Part shown: one piece after another, positions 40,502-53,197 of the stretch
Layout: the number at the start of each line of letters is the position of its first letter
Position numbering within the stretch: the stretch's first letter is position 1
NCBI GenBank assembly: GCA_026122225.1
Contig: JANEZZ010000805.1
Span: 1 to 64,000, forward strand
Reading direction: 5' to 3'
DNA length: 64,000 bases
Source: Heloderma charlesbogerti
Taxonomy: Eukaryota; Chordata; Lepidosauria; Squamata; Helodermatidae
The notes under the pieces: model-generated
Told to the model about the DNA's origin: nothing
The model's input: the letters and a program-made list of their open reading frames with translations, nothing else
The model's database searches: none
Translations under genes and position numbers: made by a program

Positions 40502-40804
40502 TTATGTCCAAAACAACATTCTGTCCAATCTTATGTGATGACTATTATTATTCCAGTACAAGATAAAACTATTCCATTTATCTGCTGCTTTAATTGTCTG
40601 TGCATTTCCTACTCTTCTATGGACAGATTCCATCACTTTGTCCATTTCCAGTATGTCCAGGCACTTACTCAGCCATTTACATATTGACGGGGACCCAATC
40701 TTGCCATATCTAGCCCATAAGATTCTAGCAGTGATTAATAAGTTCATGATCAACAGCTTCTGGATATAAACAATGTCAAAATCAATAACATTAAACAATA
40801 CCAA
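40502..40804 (-). pseudogene. L1 LINE ORF2 C-terminal fragment
   Basis: The minus frame contains LLITARILWARYGKIGSPSI, CKWLSKCLDILEMDKVM and DKWNSFILYW, the pattern of the L1 ORF2 C-terminal region (the LL..AR..IA..WK.. / EW......EM.K / W..F..Y series). Endonuclease and RT are absent. Flanking sequence to about 40860 may belong to the same element. Identification rests on this short motif series only. Confidence 0.55.
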
Positions 40805-40859
40805 GAAAGGGGATAAACTCTACTTCTTACTACAGTTGAGAGACAATACTGAGGATTTG

Positions 40860-41439
40860 CTGCCAATAATTCTGGGCAAACTAACAGTTGCACTACATAT
40901 GATAGAGATCTGCCTGAAGTGCATTTCACTTCCAGCAGCTAAACTTATTCACTGAATATATTGGATTGAGTCGTGCTGGTCTTAAGCTGTTTTTGAAGAA
41001 TGTTTCACCTGCTGTTTGGAAAAGAGTCTCCCCCCATTTCTCTTGCTCCCTAGCAATAGAGTGGGGGGAAAGTACGAAATGGTTGACCTGATGTGAAAAA
41101 CTCCCTGAGAGAGCTAAATATCTCACAACCTTGACCTTGGGCTAGGAAGGGCTAACTTATCACATAGGTCAAAGCTTTCACTATATGTCCTCCCCGGCTC
41201 AATAAATCTGTCCCCCAGCACAGTAACCTCCAGTAATCCCCAAGAACACAAAGCTAGCCTTGGTACTTGTGTAAGTCTGCATAACTTGGACTTTCAGCTC
41301 TCACTCCCTTGTCCCTGCCTCTCTCTTGTCTACAAGTCCCACACTGTTTATATAGCAGCCTCCACAGGTTAGACTTAGTGCTTGTCCCTGGGGTCCTGCC
41401 CCTTCCAATTGTGGAATGCTGTAATTATCTTCTTCAGCT
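40860..41439. other. Intergenic
   Basis: No gene or repeat recognised. Confidence 0.55.
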
Positions 41440-41879
41440 TAGGGATGTCCGGATTTTGTGAAATCTGTCCCATGTGTGTTTTGTGAATTGTGTGGTGTCA
41501 TTCGTTCCAGCATCCATTCACAGTGAGATTTGAATTTTTTCCCCATCATGTGGAAAAATATGCAAATAATTCCATAAGAGGGTTTGCAACAATGTACATA
41601 ATTTATGTTAGTATGTAACATTTATCATATTGTCCCCCAGTCCATTCAACTTTCCCCCACATGTATTTTCCAGGATGACATATGTCTCAATAGAAATGTG
41701 TGTATTTTCCTATGAACACATTTGCGTAAATTTTGGGAAAGTAAAAAAAAAAAAAAAGGATCTGAAAGTCCACAGACTCCATGCAGTCCAAGGAGGCCAG
41801 TGTGCAGCAGATTCTGCAGGTTGGATTCTTAGAAATCAGAACTCATTTTAGTCCGTCTCAAATTTCTCCAGCATCCCTA
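41440..41879 (+). mobile_element. hAT-like MITE, TAGGGATGT family
   Basis: Ends TAGGGATGTCCGGATTTTGT and TTTCTCCAGCATCCCTA. Internal GAAATCTGTCCCATGTGTGTTT aligns with 59855-59880. Target duplication not recognisable. Confidence 0.7.
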
Positions 41880-41968
41880 CTGGATGCAACATTGGGAGCT
41901 AGCCCTGCTGAGTCTCTAACCCCACATAATATCTCTTACCTGGATACCCTTATTGTGACACTTGCAGC

Positions 41969-42122
41969 TAGAGATGGGTAAGAATTTCATTTCATTTCAG
42001 TTCTAATAAGAAATTACCAAAATTCGCAAAGTTCTCCAGATTTGGCACAACTCCCATTAAAAAAAAATTAAAAATTAAAATGAACATGGGTACAACCAAA
42101 ACTGACAAATCTGCCCATCCAA
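41969..42122 (+). mobile_element. Short MITE, AGAGATGGG family
   Basis: TAGAGATGGGTAAGAATTTC ... AATCTGCCCATCC; shares TAAGAA(A)TTACCAA.(A)TT.GCAAAGTTCT with 42311-42467. Confidence 0.5.
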
Positions 42123-42310
42123 GCCCAGTGCTTTGACTGCTTAGCTCTTAAATACCTAGGTTTGAATCCTTGAATATTCAGCCACATTTGTGCTTAATTA
42201 ATGTTGCCACCTCTTTTTTTCTGACAGGCTCCACATCTTTAACAGCCATATGACTGGCAGGTATATACTAGCTCTCCCCATCCTGGAAATAACTGTACCT
42301 CCTGAGACTG

Positions 42311-42467
42311 GCTGGTACAGATGGGTGAGAATTTCAATTTAGTTCATTTTTGATAAGAATTTACCAACGTTTGCAAAGTTCTTTATATTCAGGAGAGAAA
42401 GAACTTGAGATTTTAAACATTTGTATGAGGGAGACAGTGAAACTGACCGATTTGCTCATCCCTACTC
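42311..42467 (+). mobile_element. Short MITE, AGAGATGGG family
   Basis: ACAGATGGGTGAGAATTTC ... GATTTGCTCATCCCTA; second copy of the family at 41969. Confidence 0.5.
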
Positions 42468-42529
42468 ACAGCTAGTAGATCAATCCTGTCTGTTCACCAT
42501 CAGAATTCATATTCTATTCCATTCCATTC

Positions 42530-42862
42530 CATTCCATTTATTATATTTCTATTCTGCCCTATAGACAAAGCTCTCTGGGCAGTTCACAAAAATAAAAAAC
42601 ACACACACATTAAAATACCTTACATAAAGTATAAAACCATTCATGTAATGACATAGAACAAATAGCACACACAACAACAATATATATGTAAAACAATCAT
42701 CCATAGACAATCAAAGAGACTCATTATATCCTGCCAAATGCCTGAGAGAAGCAGGCAGTTTTAACCTGGTGCTGAAAAGATGACAATGTTGGTGCCAGGC
42801 AGGCCTAATCAGGGAGATTATTCCATAAATGGGGGGGCCACCACTGAGAAGGCCCTCTAGTA
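42530..42862 (-). mobile_element. L2-clade LINE 3' end
   Basis: Same family and orientation as 16505-16870: minus GGGCCTTCTCAGTGGTGGCC ... GCCTGGCACCAACATTGTCATC ... CAGAGAGCTTTG. A (TTCCA)n run sits at 42513-42539. Confidence 0.75.
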
Positions 42863-43452
42863 TATTCCATTGGCAATAAGGCAGTGAGCCAGAAGTAGAT
42901 GTTGTCCAGCTGCACTGTGTTACAGGGTTGTTCACTGGAATGCACATCTGAATGCAACCCCGATTCCCCTTTTACCCCTATTTGTCAGCTAAGCATGACT
43001 GGATAAGGATGGGGAACTGCCAGCCTATTTGCCTTGGGGAACTGTTCCCTGTTCCCTCTCACCCCTTTGCATATTGTTTTACACCTTGTTGTGGGAAGGC
43101 AGGGCAAAACAGTGATATGATTTTGGGGAGGCAGCCACCCCATTTCAACCTCACACTAGTATTAGTTCTTATGTTCCTCTGTACTTCCCCCAGACTTCCT
43201 TTCAACTTCCTTGTAGGAATTAAAGTCATCATATTGTATTGTGAAATACCTTTTATGTTTTATTGATGGCTTCTTATAAAATTAAATTCCATCACTCAAA
43301 GAGCAATGCAATCCAATCGCTTCAGTCTATTAACATTTTATTGCTGGAGGGGACAGCTAGCTGTTTGTTTGAACTATGTAATAGATCCCAAAGGGCAGGA
43401 GAGCTGCTGAAAATGCAGAAAATGTAGCTTTCAATAAACATATTAAGTTGTT

Positions 43453-43523
43453 ACAATTTGTTTATGATACTAGTTCACTTGCACTATAAAATTATTTTTG
43501 CTTTCATTTTTGCAGAACACAGG
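43453..43523 (+). repeat. 71-bp inverted repeat, left arm
   Basis: Reverse complement of 44148-44218 with one mismatch (ACAGG versus CCAGG near the inner end). It contains ATTTTTGCTTTCATTTTTGCAG followed by AAC, which looks like a 3' splice acceptor. Spacer is 624 bp. Confidence 0.92.
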
Positions 43524-44147
43524 ATCCCTCCTGCGGATTTTTGTTCTGGGCTTCACAGCTAACAGAATACAATGAGAGGACAGAAAATTCATTTAAACTT
43601 CCCAAGGTTCCTAGATCAGCACTCCATAAGATGGGCTTTAGGGACTGCATAGTTCCTGGTCAACGTATAACTATGTTTCAAAATCCCCAATGGAGTGTTG
43701 CAACTTGCAAGGATTCTTAATCTTTTGGAAGGTGCTAGTATATTTTTATAGCCAAATACAGAAAGCTGAATCTTTTTGCCCCCTCTTTTTTCTCAGAGCA
43801 CTTGTATTTCTTACATTTGTGCTCCTGCTTGTTATACAGAACTCTTTGGCATAAATTAATTTTTAGTGGTCCCCCACTCCCTTCTTTGTTTTTCCCTGTC
43901 TTTAAAAACAATCTGTGGAGGAAACAAGGAGACAATTAACAATGATTAAAAAGCACATTCTTTTGCCCATCCATTCCTTTGGATAGAATTGAACAGTTCT
44001 TTATTTCTTGACAGATGGAACTCAAAATTCAATCATTGAAACAGAAGAGTATAAGAATTGTTATGCAGGGGAAGACCAATGGACAGTTCAGCCCAATATC
44101 TTCTGGCTGGGAGCAGAAAGTCTCAAGTAGAATATAGTTGTGATGTC

Positions 44148-44218
44148 CCTGGGTTCTGCAAAAATGAAAGCAAAAATAATTTTATAGTGCAAGTGAACTA
44201 GTATCATAAACAAATTGT
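44148..44218 (-). repeat. 71-bp inverted repeat, right arm
   Basis: Partner of 43453-43523. Confidence 0.92.
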
Positions 44219-45017
44219 CTATACCATGTACCTAGCCTCCCCCCACCCCACCGGTAGTGGGTTGGTTACAGAGCAAAAAAGTGGACTTCACTGCAGCCCT
44301 TTATGGTGTTAGAGACCTGTGTAGTTTGGCTTAACCGGCAGCTTTATGGTTAAGTAAACAAGCCTTTTACACCAGGTCTTAATTGGTTCCAAGCAAGTAC
44401 AGATCCATATGTCAACAACTGTACATTGCTAAGCCTTGCCCAATTACCTCATGAAGTAAAAGAGATAAGTGTGTTGTGCCTTGGTTCTCACAGAAGAGCT
44501 GGGAGACTTCCCCCTCCCAGGAACCAGAATGTTGAGGCCCTGCTCTCGGAGAAGGGGTGATGGATTTCCCAGCTTGTGATGCTTCAAGCACCTTTGTGGG
44601 GGACACCCCACACCCCTCCTCCTGAATATGTGTGTGGTGGCCCGTTAGTTCCTGAGAAGAGAGAGGCATTGCCTGTCAGTTCATGAGCAAGAGCTGAGCA
44701 TCTAGCAGAAAAGCTTATAAGGTCTGATCCACAGGCTTTGCACTTTGGTCTTGTTCCACCAAGGACTTTTGCTGGTCCTAGAGGAACGACTTCTCATCTC
44801 TGTTGGGGTGGGGGGCAGAGTACAAACAGTGTGGCAGAGAACTGCTTTGTCAACTGAAGAGAGGTATGAGCTTTCTTTGTATATGTATTCTGTATCTATC
44901 AACATTTTCTATCAACACACTGTCATCCTTTTGCATAAGTGGCTTTGTTTCAACTTGCTAATCTAAAAGAATCTATTTTGATTGGGCCCTGACAGAATCA
45001 GGAGGACCACAGATCAA

Positions 45018-45061
45018 TTCTCTCTCACTCACTCACACACACACACACACACACACACACC
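45018..45061. repeat. (CA)n microsatellite
   Basis: CTCACTCACTCA leading into an uninterrupted CA run. Confidence 0.9.
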
Positions 45062-46529
45062 AGCATCTGATAGTCAGAAGCATAATATACCCCTGACTGT
45101 GGCCATTGCATTATAGCTATTATGGCTGGCAGAGATGTGATTCGCCAAGCTTGTGGGCAGCACATTAAACAAAAAACTATGAAATTTAGTCCTGCTAAAT
45201 TTGATATCCTTCACCTCTTTTTTTTTTTTTTTAAGAGGAAGTTTCTAGCCTTATGCCTGTGACAGTAGGTTTGAAAGTGTGTTAACAATGACAGGTATAA
45301 TTTCAGAAACCAGAAAAAGATTAGCTTAATAATGTTCGGAGTAGACGGGAGTTAATGCCACCATACCCTACTTAGCCCCTCACTGTAACAAGCAGAAGTA
45401 AAGTAAATTGTGCAAATTAAGCAAATATATGCAAATGGCCACAATTTGCATAATTTACACACACTGCAAAATTCAGCTTTCCTTAGAACAGAATTTTGGT
45501 CCAGAACCCGGTGTATCCTATTGGACACTTAAAGCTGTAAGAGACCTGAATTCACTTCAATGAAGGGGACATTTTGATGTGCAGAAAGGGCAGTGTGCAT
45601 TGAGCTGCCCCTTTCTGAACTGAATGGGGACATCCATAAGCAACTGAGAATGTTGCCTCCACATCAGAGCTCTTGCATGCAGAAGGAGCCCGCAACAAGG
45701 CTCAGTCATCATTTCAGCAAACTCTTGTTCTGTTCAATCCACACATGCTAACTGCTTGCCAGATGAAGCTGCTTGAATGGCCCTGCAATTCAAGTGCCAC
45801 CCACATAAACACAAGAATGTATGAACTGGGCCAAGCATATGGCACATACTAAGACAGGGTACTGAGCAGCAATTGCAACCCATAAAAATGGGGAAGGTTA
45901 CTACTAAATGTGTTTTGACCATAGAGTCTCCTTCAGCACTGCTGTACACTGGGTTTTCTTAAATTACAAGAATGCGTGTGTATGATTGAGAGTTGGTATT
46001 ATGGATAAACCTGCAATGTTAAGGAGGTTACTCTCTCCCCACCCACACCCACAATACAGAATACATATAGAATGTTTACTGCATATAGGTAATTGTGACT
46101 TAGAGCATTGCTCCTTTTTTTGTGTTTTGAGTGAAACTGGGCAGAGGAAAATAAACCCTCGGTATCCAGAAAAGCTACATTCTGCTTTAATATTAAATCA
46201 GTGATCATATATCTTCAGTACAATGTAATGCACGCATAGAGCTCTATGACAGGAAGAGGTCTGCATGCACATCCCTATGATGAACCCAGATTCTTCTTCT
46301 CTATTGAAGTGAAAGGTTCAAATCAAGCCCAATGTGTGTACTGGAGAGCTGTGGAGCTTTGGATAGTAGCTATTTTGTATGATGTTGACTTTAATATATG
46401 GATTTACTTATTTATTTGCAGAATCTGGAATGTTTTGTAAAGACAAGGTAGTTAGAAAAAAGGAAGATCACGATCCTTGACAGGGCAGCATTTTTTTTAA
46501 GTGTGCCCATAAAAATGAGGTAGGTTTGT

Positions 46530-46640
46530 TTGTTTGTTTGTTTATTTCTATACTGCCCAATAGCTGAAGCTCTCTGGGCAGTTCACAAAAATTAAAATAA
46601 CCTTTACAAATGAATACCACATAACAGATTCCTCAAAACA
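46530..46640 (-). mobile_element. L2-clade LINE 3' tail
   Basis: TATTTCTATACTGCCCAATAGCTGAAGCTCTCTGGGCAG on + is the reverse of the L2 3' terminal motif; the (GTTT)n run at 46527-46542 borders it. Confidence 0.7.
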
Positions 46641-47809
46641 CAGCATATACTCAGGTGCATAAACGCCTACAACAGAAACATTATACTTTAGAGGATTTTG
46701 AAGTACAGGTAATACTAAGGGATTTTCCCCCTCAAAATAAGAAGTGCCAACTGCATATAGACTAAGGAATACATATGAGTGGAAAATCAAAATAATTTAA
46801 TTTGCAATATTGTTTAAAATGATTTTTTCATGTTTCTCATAAGACTAGAATGTATGAACTGATTTTGGTTTTGCCTTATGCCATCTGCTTCTTTTATTAC
46901 AATGAGAAGGGAGTAATAGATTGAGAATAATTCCCTCCCATGCAATAGAATAAAATATGCACAGGGTCTAATTAGAGTACCATCTGCAATAGCCATAACC
47001 TGGAAACTCCAATGAATGGTAGATAATTCATAGCGTATTTTTGTCTGTCACTTCTAAATTAAAGAGTAATGTGCCTGTCTTAGTTATCTGGATCCAAAAG
47101 GAAGAAACACACATAAGGACATTTTCTAAAACACTCTGAAGCTGCCATGATGCCTAAATTGTAGTCTCAGAGTAGGGTTGCATCTGAAATTCTCTCTGTT
47201 GGATTTCTCCATAGATTTTGGAGTTCTGAAATTACCTGGTCTTGTTTCCAAAGTGCACTGAATAAAGAGTGGTGGCCTAACAGGACTACCTTCAAGCCTA
47301 CTGACAGCAACTTATATAGTGGCCTTAGGAGGTCCACCCACCAAGAGCTGGTGAGAGCAGCAGCATTGCTGTGTCTTCTGAGGGCCAGGCTATTTACTTT
47401 TGGGTTGTCATAGGCAGTGGATCACTCTCAAAAGGGCCATCCTTTCGGGGCCATGAATTCTGAATCATTCAAGGGCAAGGGCTTAGATATTTGGGCTTTG
47501 AGTTGATCATGGCTTTATTAGGATTATTGGAAGATGAGGTTGTGGACTGATAGTGGATATTCCTGACTATAAAAATATTTCCAGAGGGACAGGAAAGTAT
47601 TAGATTGGATATATGGAGAGAGTGGAATAGGATATTGATTTGAAGAGGTTGGTGTATTAATTATTTTGAAGCGGAGGCCGGACTGACATTTAATCTAAGG
47701 ATTATGCAGGTTATTATTTTATAGTCAATTGGGTGTTTAATGTGCAACTGAATATTTAACTGATGAATTAAATTATTGATTTAACATCTGTGATTAATTG
47801 CAATTCTTA
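46641..47809. other. Intergenic
   Basis: No gene or repeat recognised. Confidence 0.55.
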
Positions 47810-48240
47810 TCTTGTCCCCTATGGTTTTTAATATCTGCATGTAACCTCTGGGGGAAGTCACCCAGAGATCTGGGTTAAAGTGTTATAAATATGCAGATGA
47901 CACACAGACGGGAAACTTTTCATTTCTATCTAGTAAGCCCAGGGAGGCTGTAGAACATGTGTTTGGAAGCAGCTTGGGATGGATGAGGGTGAACAAACAT
48001 ACCTAATCTAGACAAGATGGAGGTCCTGTGGGTAGGGAAGTCAGCTGACCTGGGTAGAGGTGTCTGATCAGTTCTGGATGGGGTTGCATGACATCTGAAA
48101 GACCAAATTTGAGCTGGGGGAGGTACTCTTGGACTGGGTGCTGTCTGTGCAAGTGCAGATGGTGACTAGGCCAGTAGTGCCTTTTACCAGCTTTGGCATG
48201 TCAGCTGGTATGCAACTCTTAGGATTGGTGGATCTTTCAC
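47810..48240 (+). pseudogene. Decayed L2 reverse transcriptase remnant
   Basis: TATAAATATGCAGATGACACACAG encodes the YADDTQ catalytic motif and is followed by degenerate KMEVLWVG- and L.DQ.-like pieces in the order of the L2 ORF. Frames are broken repeatedly. It is older than the CR1 beside it. Confidence 0.65.
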
Positions 48241-48344
48241 AACAATGTCAAAAATAAATGAACAATCCACGTTAACAAGGAAAGGAAAAAATATTTACAG
48301 GGAATACAATCAAAGGTCAAAAACAAGAAAAAGAAATTTCATAA

Positions 48345-50311
48345 CATAGAATCATAGAATAGTAGGGTTGGAAGGGGCCTACAAGGCCATCGAGTCCAAC
48401 CCCCTGCTCAATGCAGGAATCCAAGTCAGAGCATCCCTGACAAATGGCTGTCCAGCCTCGTCTTGAAGGCCTCCAGTGTGGGAGAGCCCACCACCTCCCC
48501 AGATAATTGGTTCCATTGTCGTATTGCTCTTAAAGTCAGGAAGTTTTTCCTGACGTTCAGCCGGAATCTGGCTTCCTGTAACTTGAGCCCATTATTCTGT
48601 GTCCTGCACTCTGGGATGATCAAGAAGAGATCCTGGCCTTCTTCTTTGTGACAACCTTTCAAGTACTTGAAGAGTGCTATCATATCTCCCCTCAGTCTTC
48701 TCTTCTCAAGGCTAAACATGCCCAGTTCTTTCAGTCTCTCTTCATAGGGCTTTGTTTCCAGTCCCCTGATCATCTTTGTTGCCCTCCTCTGAACCCTCTC
48801 CAGTTTGTCTGCATCCTTCTTAAAGTGTGGTGCCCAGAACTGGACACAGTACTCCAGATGAGGCCTTACCAGTGCTGAGTAGAGGGGAACTAGGACTTCC
48901 AGGGATTTAGAAGCTATGCTTCTATTAATGCAGCCCAAAATAGCATTTGCCTTTTTTGCAGTCACATCACATTGTTGGCTCATATTCAGCTTGTGATCGA
49001 CAACAATTCCAAGATCCTTCTTGCTTGTGGTGTGGTTGAGCCACGTATCCCCCATCTTGTAACTGTGCATTTGGTTTCTTTTTCCTAGGTGCAGAACTTG
49101 GCATTTCTCCCTATTAAATGTAATTCTGTTGTTTTCTGCCCAGCACTCCAGTCTATCCAGATCACTTTGAATTTTGTTTCTGTCTTCCAAAGTATTAGCT
49201 ATCCCGCCCAATTTTGTGTCATCTGCAAATTTGATCAGCATTCCCTGCACCTCCTCCTCCAAGTCATTAATAAAAATGTTGAAGAGCACTGGGCCCAGGA
49301 CTGAGCCCTGTGGTACCCCACTCGTTACCTCTCCCCAGTTGGAGAAGGTCCCATTGATAAGCACTCTTTGAGTCCAATTCTGTAGCCAACTGTGGATCCA
49401 CCAGATCGTTGTTTCATCTAGCCCACTTTGAGCTAGTTTGCTCATCAGGATATCATGGGGCACTTTGTCGAAAGCTTTGCTGAAGTCGAGGTATATGATG
49501 TCTACAGCATTCCCACAGTCTACAAGGGAGGTTACTTGATCAAAAAATGAGATCAGATTTGTCTGGCAGGACTTGTTTTTGACAAATCCATGTTGGCTTC
49601 GAGTAATCACGGCATTGTTGTCAAGGTGCTTCCAGATGGATTGCTGTATGATCTGCTCCAGAATTTTCCCAGGGATTGATGTCAGACTGACTGGTCTGTA
49701 GTTCCCAGGTTCCTCCTTTTTACCCTTTTTGAAGATAGGGACAATGTTAGCCCTCCTCCAGTCATCTGGCACTTCCCCCGTCCTCCATGATTTCTCGAAG
49801 AGACTAGACAGCGGTTCTGAGAGTTCTTCTGCCAGTTCCTTTATTACTCTAGGATGCAGTTCATCTGGCCCTGGAGATTTGAACTCATTCAAAGTAATTA
49901 GGTGTTCTGACCATATGCCTATCGATCTCAAGCTGCAATCCTGCCCCTTCAGCCTGTACTTCGCCTTTGCCAGGGGGGTCATAGACCCTCTTTTGGGAGA
50001 ACACTGAGCCAAAGTAAGAATTGAGCACCTCTGCCTTTTCTTTGTCATCTGTTATCGTTTTGCCATCCTTATTTAATAGCTGAACCACCATTTCTTTCCT
50101 CTGCCTTTTACTATGCACATAGCTGAAGAAAGTCTTTTTGTTGTTTTTAGCATCCCTTGGTAACCTCAGCTCATTCTCAGCTTTAGCCTTCCTGACGCCA
50201 TCCCTGCAATTCTGTGCTATCTGCCTGTACTCTTCCTTTGTTACTTGGCCTTCTTTCCTCTTCCTATATGTGTCCTTTTTTGTTTTCAGGTCATCCCTAA
50301 GCTTTTTGTGA
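48345..50311 (-). mobile_element. CR1 LINE, 5'-truncated
   Basis: The 3' terminus (on +, 48345-48420) is the CR1 signature: CATAGAATCATAGAAT repeats, then GGTTGGAAGGGGCCTACAAGGCCATCGAGTCCAACCCC. Coding sequence for RT lies upstream on the minus strand. About half of a full CR1 ORF2 is present; the endonuclease is missing. Confidence 0.92.
48426..50118 (-). pseudogene. CR1 reverse transcriptase, 5' truncated and frameshifted
   Basis: The main frame (to 50048) encodes RT in order: EFKSPGPDELHPRVIKELAE, VPIFKKGKKEEPGNYRPVSL, QHGFVKNKSCQTNLI, IYLDFSKAFDKVPHDIL, GVPQGSVLGPVLFNIFINDL, catalytic FADDTKLGG, and the C-terminal region ending NQLSGEVVGSPTLEAFKTRLD. The upstream part (AEVLNSYFGSVF) is in another frame (50118), so there is an indel near 49920; the ATGs of these frames are not native starts. 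No stop interrupts the 500+ codons after the shift, so decay is modest. Confidence 0.9.
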
Positions 50312-50464
50312 ACATTTCAAAAACATTTCAAAACAGTATTATAAACTGGGATAAATAGCATTTATTCTTTAACATTAGGTGTTTTTGCATAAAGGACTCT
50401 TATCTGGTAGTCTTTGTATTAAACCCTTTTTATTGTAATATAACTAAGTTGAATATGGCAACAG

Positions 50465-50790
50465 GGAAGATAGCAGCAAGGGAGAGGGCCTTCTCAGTGG
50501 TGGCCCTCTGATTATAGAATGTTCTTGCCACTGAGGTCCACCTGGCAGCACCAACATTGTCATCTTTTTAGCACCAGGTTAAGACTTTCCTATATTCCCA
50601 GGCATTTGACAGTATATGATAAGGATTTTAAACGGTCCTGGGAATTTTTATTGTTTGTTGTTTAAAATTATTTTTATATTTTTTGTGTTAGTGTTTTTAT
50701 ATTATGTTATCATATTGTATTTTAATATCTGTAAACCTTCCAGAGAGCTTTGGCTATTAAGCAATATAGAAACTTATTAAATGCAATGAA
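50465..50790 (+). mobile_element. L2-clade LINE 3' end
   Basis: GGGAGAGGGCCTTCTCAGTGGTGGCC, then CCACCTGGCAGCACCAACATTGTCATC, CCCAGGCATTTGACAG and CCAGAGAGCTTTGGCTATTAAGCAATATAG. Same family as 16505, 42530 and 46530, forward orientation. Confidence 0.75.
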
Positions 50791-50875
50791 ATAAAATATC
50801 CTAGATTTTTTTCTATCAATATTTTTTATATTCCTCCAATATTTCTTAGGTAATGATCAATTGTTCATATTGGAG

Positions 50876-50876
<1 letters not shown>

Positions 50877-50912
<36 letters not shown>
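50877..50912. repeat. (TA)n microsatellite
   Basis: Uninterrupted TA run of about 36 bp; just before it ATTGGAGGAATAT mirrors ATATTCCTCCAAT at 50828, making a local foldback. Confidence 0.9.
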
Positions 50913-50915
<3 letters not shown>

Positions 50916-52960
50916 CCACATGATAAAAAGTCTCCTTTTATAAATAACAACAACATTTCTAATGTATTATATTAATCTTGATGTGATCATGCATCTAATT
51001 ATACCAAGGTTCTTTTTTCTGTGGTATTTTACTAATAAAATACTGACAGAAAGGATCTCAATGCAGTCAATAGATGATGATTATGTAATGACTGGGGATG
51101 TTGTTGCAGAATTTTCAGTGCACATGTTTCTGTCAGTAACATAGAAAGAACCAAGATGCAAACAAACTGAAATAATTGAAAGCCATGGCCTACTGGGCAT
51201 ACTCCAGTTCTGGAATTAATTTTAGAAATTCTCCTACTTAAAATGGAACTCAAGAGGAATGGAATAAGGGTGAAATGAACCCATGGGAACAATAATGGAA
51301 AGGGAATGGCAGACGTCTTCTCAACCCTATGTCAGAGGAAGGCTCTTTGAAATAAGGCAAAACTGACTGTGTGCAACAATGGTAATTGTAGATTCCACTG
51401 ATTAGTCTTACGTTATTATGATTATGACCTATCAATGAAAACCCACCCCATCAGTCACGTATTGTGGCTTGCCAGCTGCTATTGCATCTTCTCCCCACCC
51501 CTTTGTCCTGATAATGACTTAGTGCTAGGATTATCTGCACACACAAGGCTTTGTAGCCAAGAATTCACTTGACCTAGAGGCCATAGCGAAAACTCCTGTG
51601 AAGCCACTCTCTAGAGTTGCTAAATGCTGAACCTGGGAGTAGCAGATGAATCTGAATTATTCACTTGCAGCCCATGGTTGTGGGTTCTTCTACAGACCCC
51701 AGTTGGAAAAGGCAGGGACACAATGCAAGGGCATTCAAGGAAGACACATCGCATGGCTCCAGACTAAAATACCATGCTTTTAAATTCCCTGCAGCTTTGT
51801 TTGAGGGGCAGAGCTCTGGAAGTCATTAGAGGCAGAGCTCTGGAAGTCATTGGGCTTGTTCGGGGAATATAAAGGTGTGGCTGAGCTTTGGACTTTGTAT
51901 AAACAAGGCCTCTCCTAGGAAATCTCCATGGTCCTGCAGAACCTGACCCTACTGCCCAGAACCTGCTATTGCTTCATGACATTGAGCGTCCCCTGCTAAA
52001 GGTTGGCTCACGCTGGCCCATCTTTAGTATCCTAGGGAAATAGAGCAGATGTGTCACACACCCTTCCTGGTAATCTCAGTCTCAGCCAGGCAAGAAAAAA
52101 CGTTCAACAATCCCAAGTTGGGCTGTCATACATTACTTGAGGTTATAAATTGTGCTTTCCTGTATTCAATCCAATGGCCTGTACTGCTACATATTCAGTT
52201 GATGGGATTTAATAACTTATATATGTCATACCCTTTAAAAAACACACAGCAAAGCCTAGAAATACAAATAGAATTAACCAAGGAGGTCAAAACATAAGTT
52301 CTCAAAAAAAAAAAAAAGTCTATTTGCAAAAATCTTTTTGAAACAGAAGATAGCAATCACAAGAATTAATTAAAAAGTTCCACAGGCGACATGTTAAATA
52401 ATTTTAAGTAGACAGCCAAAATGGTTCATGATATGTCTCCATGCTTGCTCACCAGCACCCTCGGCTTCAGATATTCCAAACGGTACACAAGATGTGATTC
52501 AAATGAGAGCTGATTCCAAGCCTCAACAGAAGAAAACCAATTTTAACTGAAGTCTGAGAGACATTGTTCACGGAGCAATAATGCTGGAGACTATACACTG
52601 TATATAAATCATTGCATTGGCTGACATGTATTTGTCTGTATTTCTAAGCCTCTAATGAAGTCGAAATGACTTGGGCCTTGAGTAATAAAATGGTTCTTGC
52701 TAAAGACTGGTGCTAAAACAAAGTAGGCAGGGAAAGGGCAGTTAAAAATAGAGATGGGTGGTACACAGCTACATGTCTGCAAAAATATGCTGCATTCTGT
52801 TGGAGGAATAATCAGTGATGGTATGCCAGACTTGTGACCAGTTGTTGGGGAAACTGGATTGAGATCTGTTGGGGCCAAAGCATTAATTAGTACATAGTGG
52901 ATTCATTCATCACAGAGTTTAAATGTTTTCTAATGAGATTGGGAGTTTTCTAATTGGGAG
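50913..52960. other. Intergenic
   Basis: No gene recognised. A tandem duplication of GGCAGAGCTCTGGAAGTCATT at about 51806-51851 lies upstream of a TATA-like GGAATATAAAGG (51867); an old LTR is possible but unsupported. Confidence 0.5.
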
Positions 52961-53144
52961 GAGCCATAGCTCAATGTGATAGAGCACATGCTTTACATGC
53001 AAAAGGTCCCAGGTTCGATCCCCAGCTTCTCCAGGTAGGGCAAGGAAAGGACCCTGCCTGAAACCCCGGAGAGCTGGTGCCAATGATGACAATACTAGAC
53101 TAGATGGGCCAATGGTCTGACTCAGTATAAGGCAGCTTCCTATG
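52961..53144 (+). mobile_element. tRNA-derived SINE
   Basis: The head keeps pol III boxes: A-box-like TAGCTCAATGTG and B box GGTTCGATCCC (about 53013). The body GGTAGGGCAAGGAAAGGACCCTGCCTGAAACCCCGGAGAGC and tail CTAGATGGGCCAATGGTCTGACTCAGTATAAGGCAGCTTCCTATG are shared with 55389-55522. The tail resembles LINE 3' ends of the L2/CR1 group, implying trans-mobilisation. It is not a functional tRNA. Confidence 0.88.
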
Positions 53145-53197
53145 AGATTAAATTTTTCCTCTGTGAAAAGATGTTCAGGCCGATGATGCATCTAGAT

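Larger units (their letters stand above)
42863..46529. other. Intergenic
   Basis: No gene recognised. Holds the 71-bp inverted repeat pair listed below and a (CA)n run. 44340-44990 is unassigned and moderately GC-rich. Confidence 0.5.

Noticed and set aside
51780..52060. Possible LTR with TATA-like GGAATATAAAGG
   Set aside because: Only a promoter-like string and a 22-bp tandem duplication; no LTR ends, primer site or retroviral coding nearby.
52961..53040. A genuine tRNA gene
   Set aside because: Pol III boxes are present, but no acceptor or anticodon stem pairing closes properly and it continues into a SINE body shared with 55389-55522.
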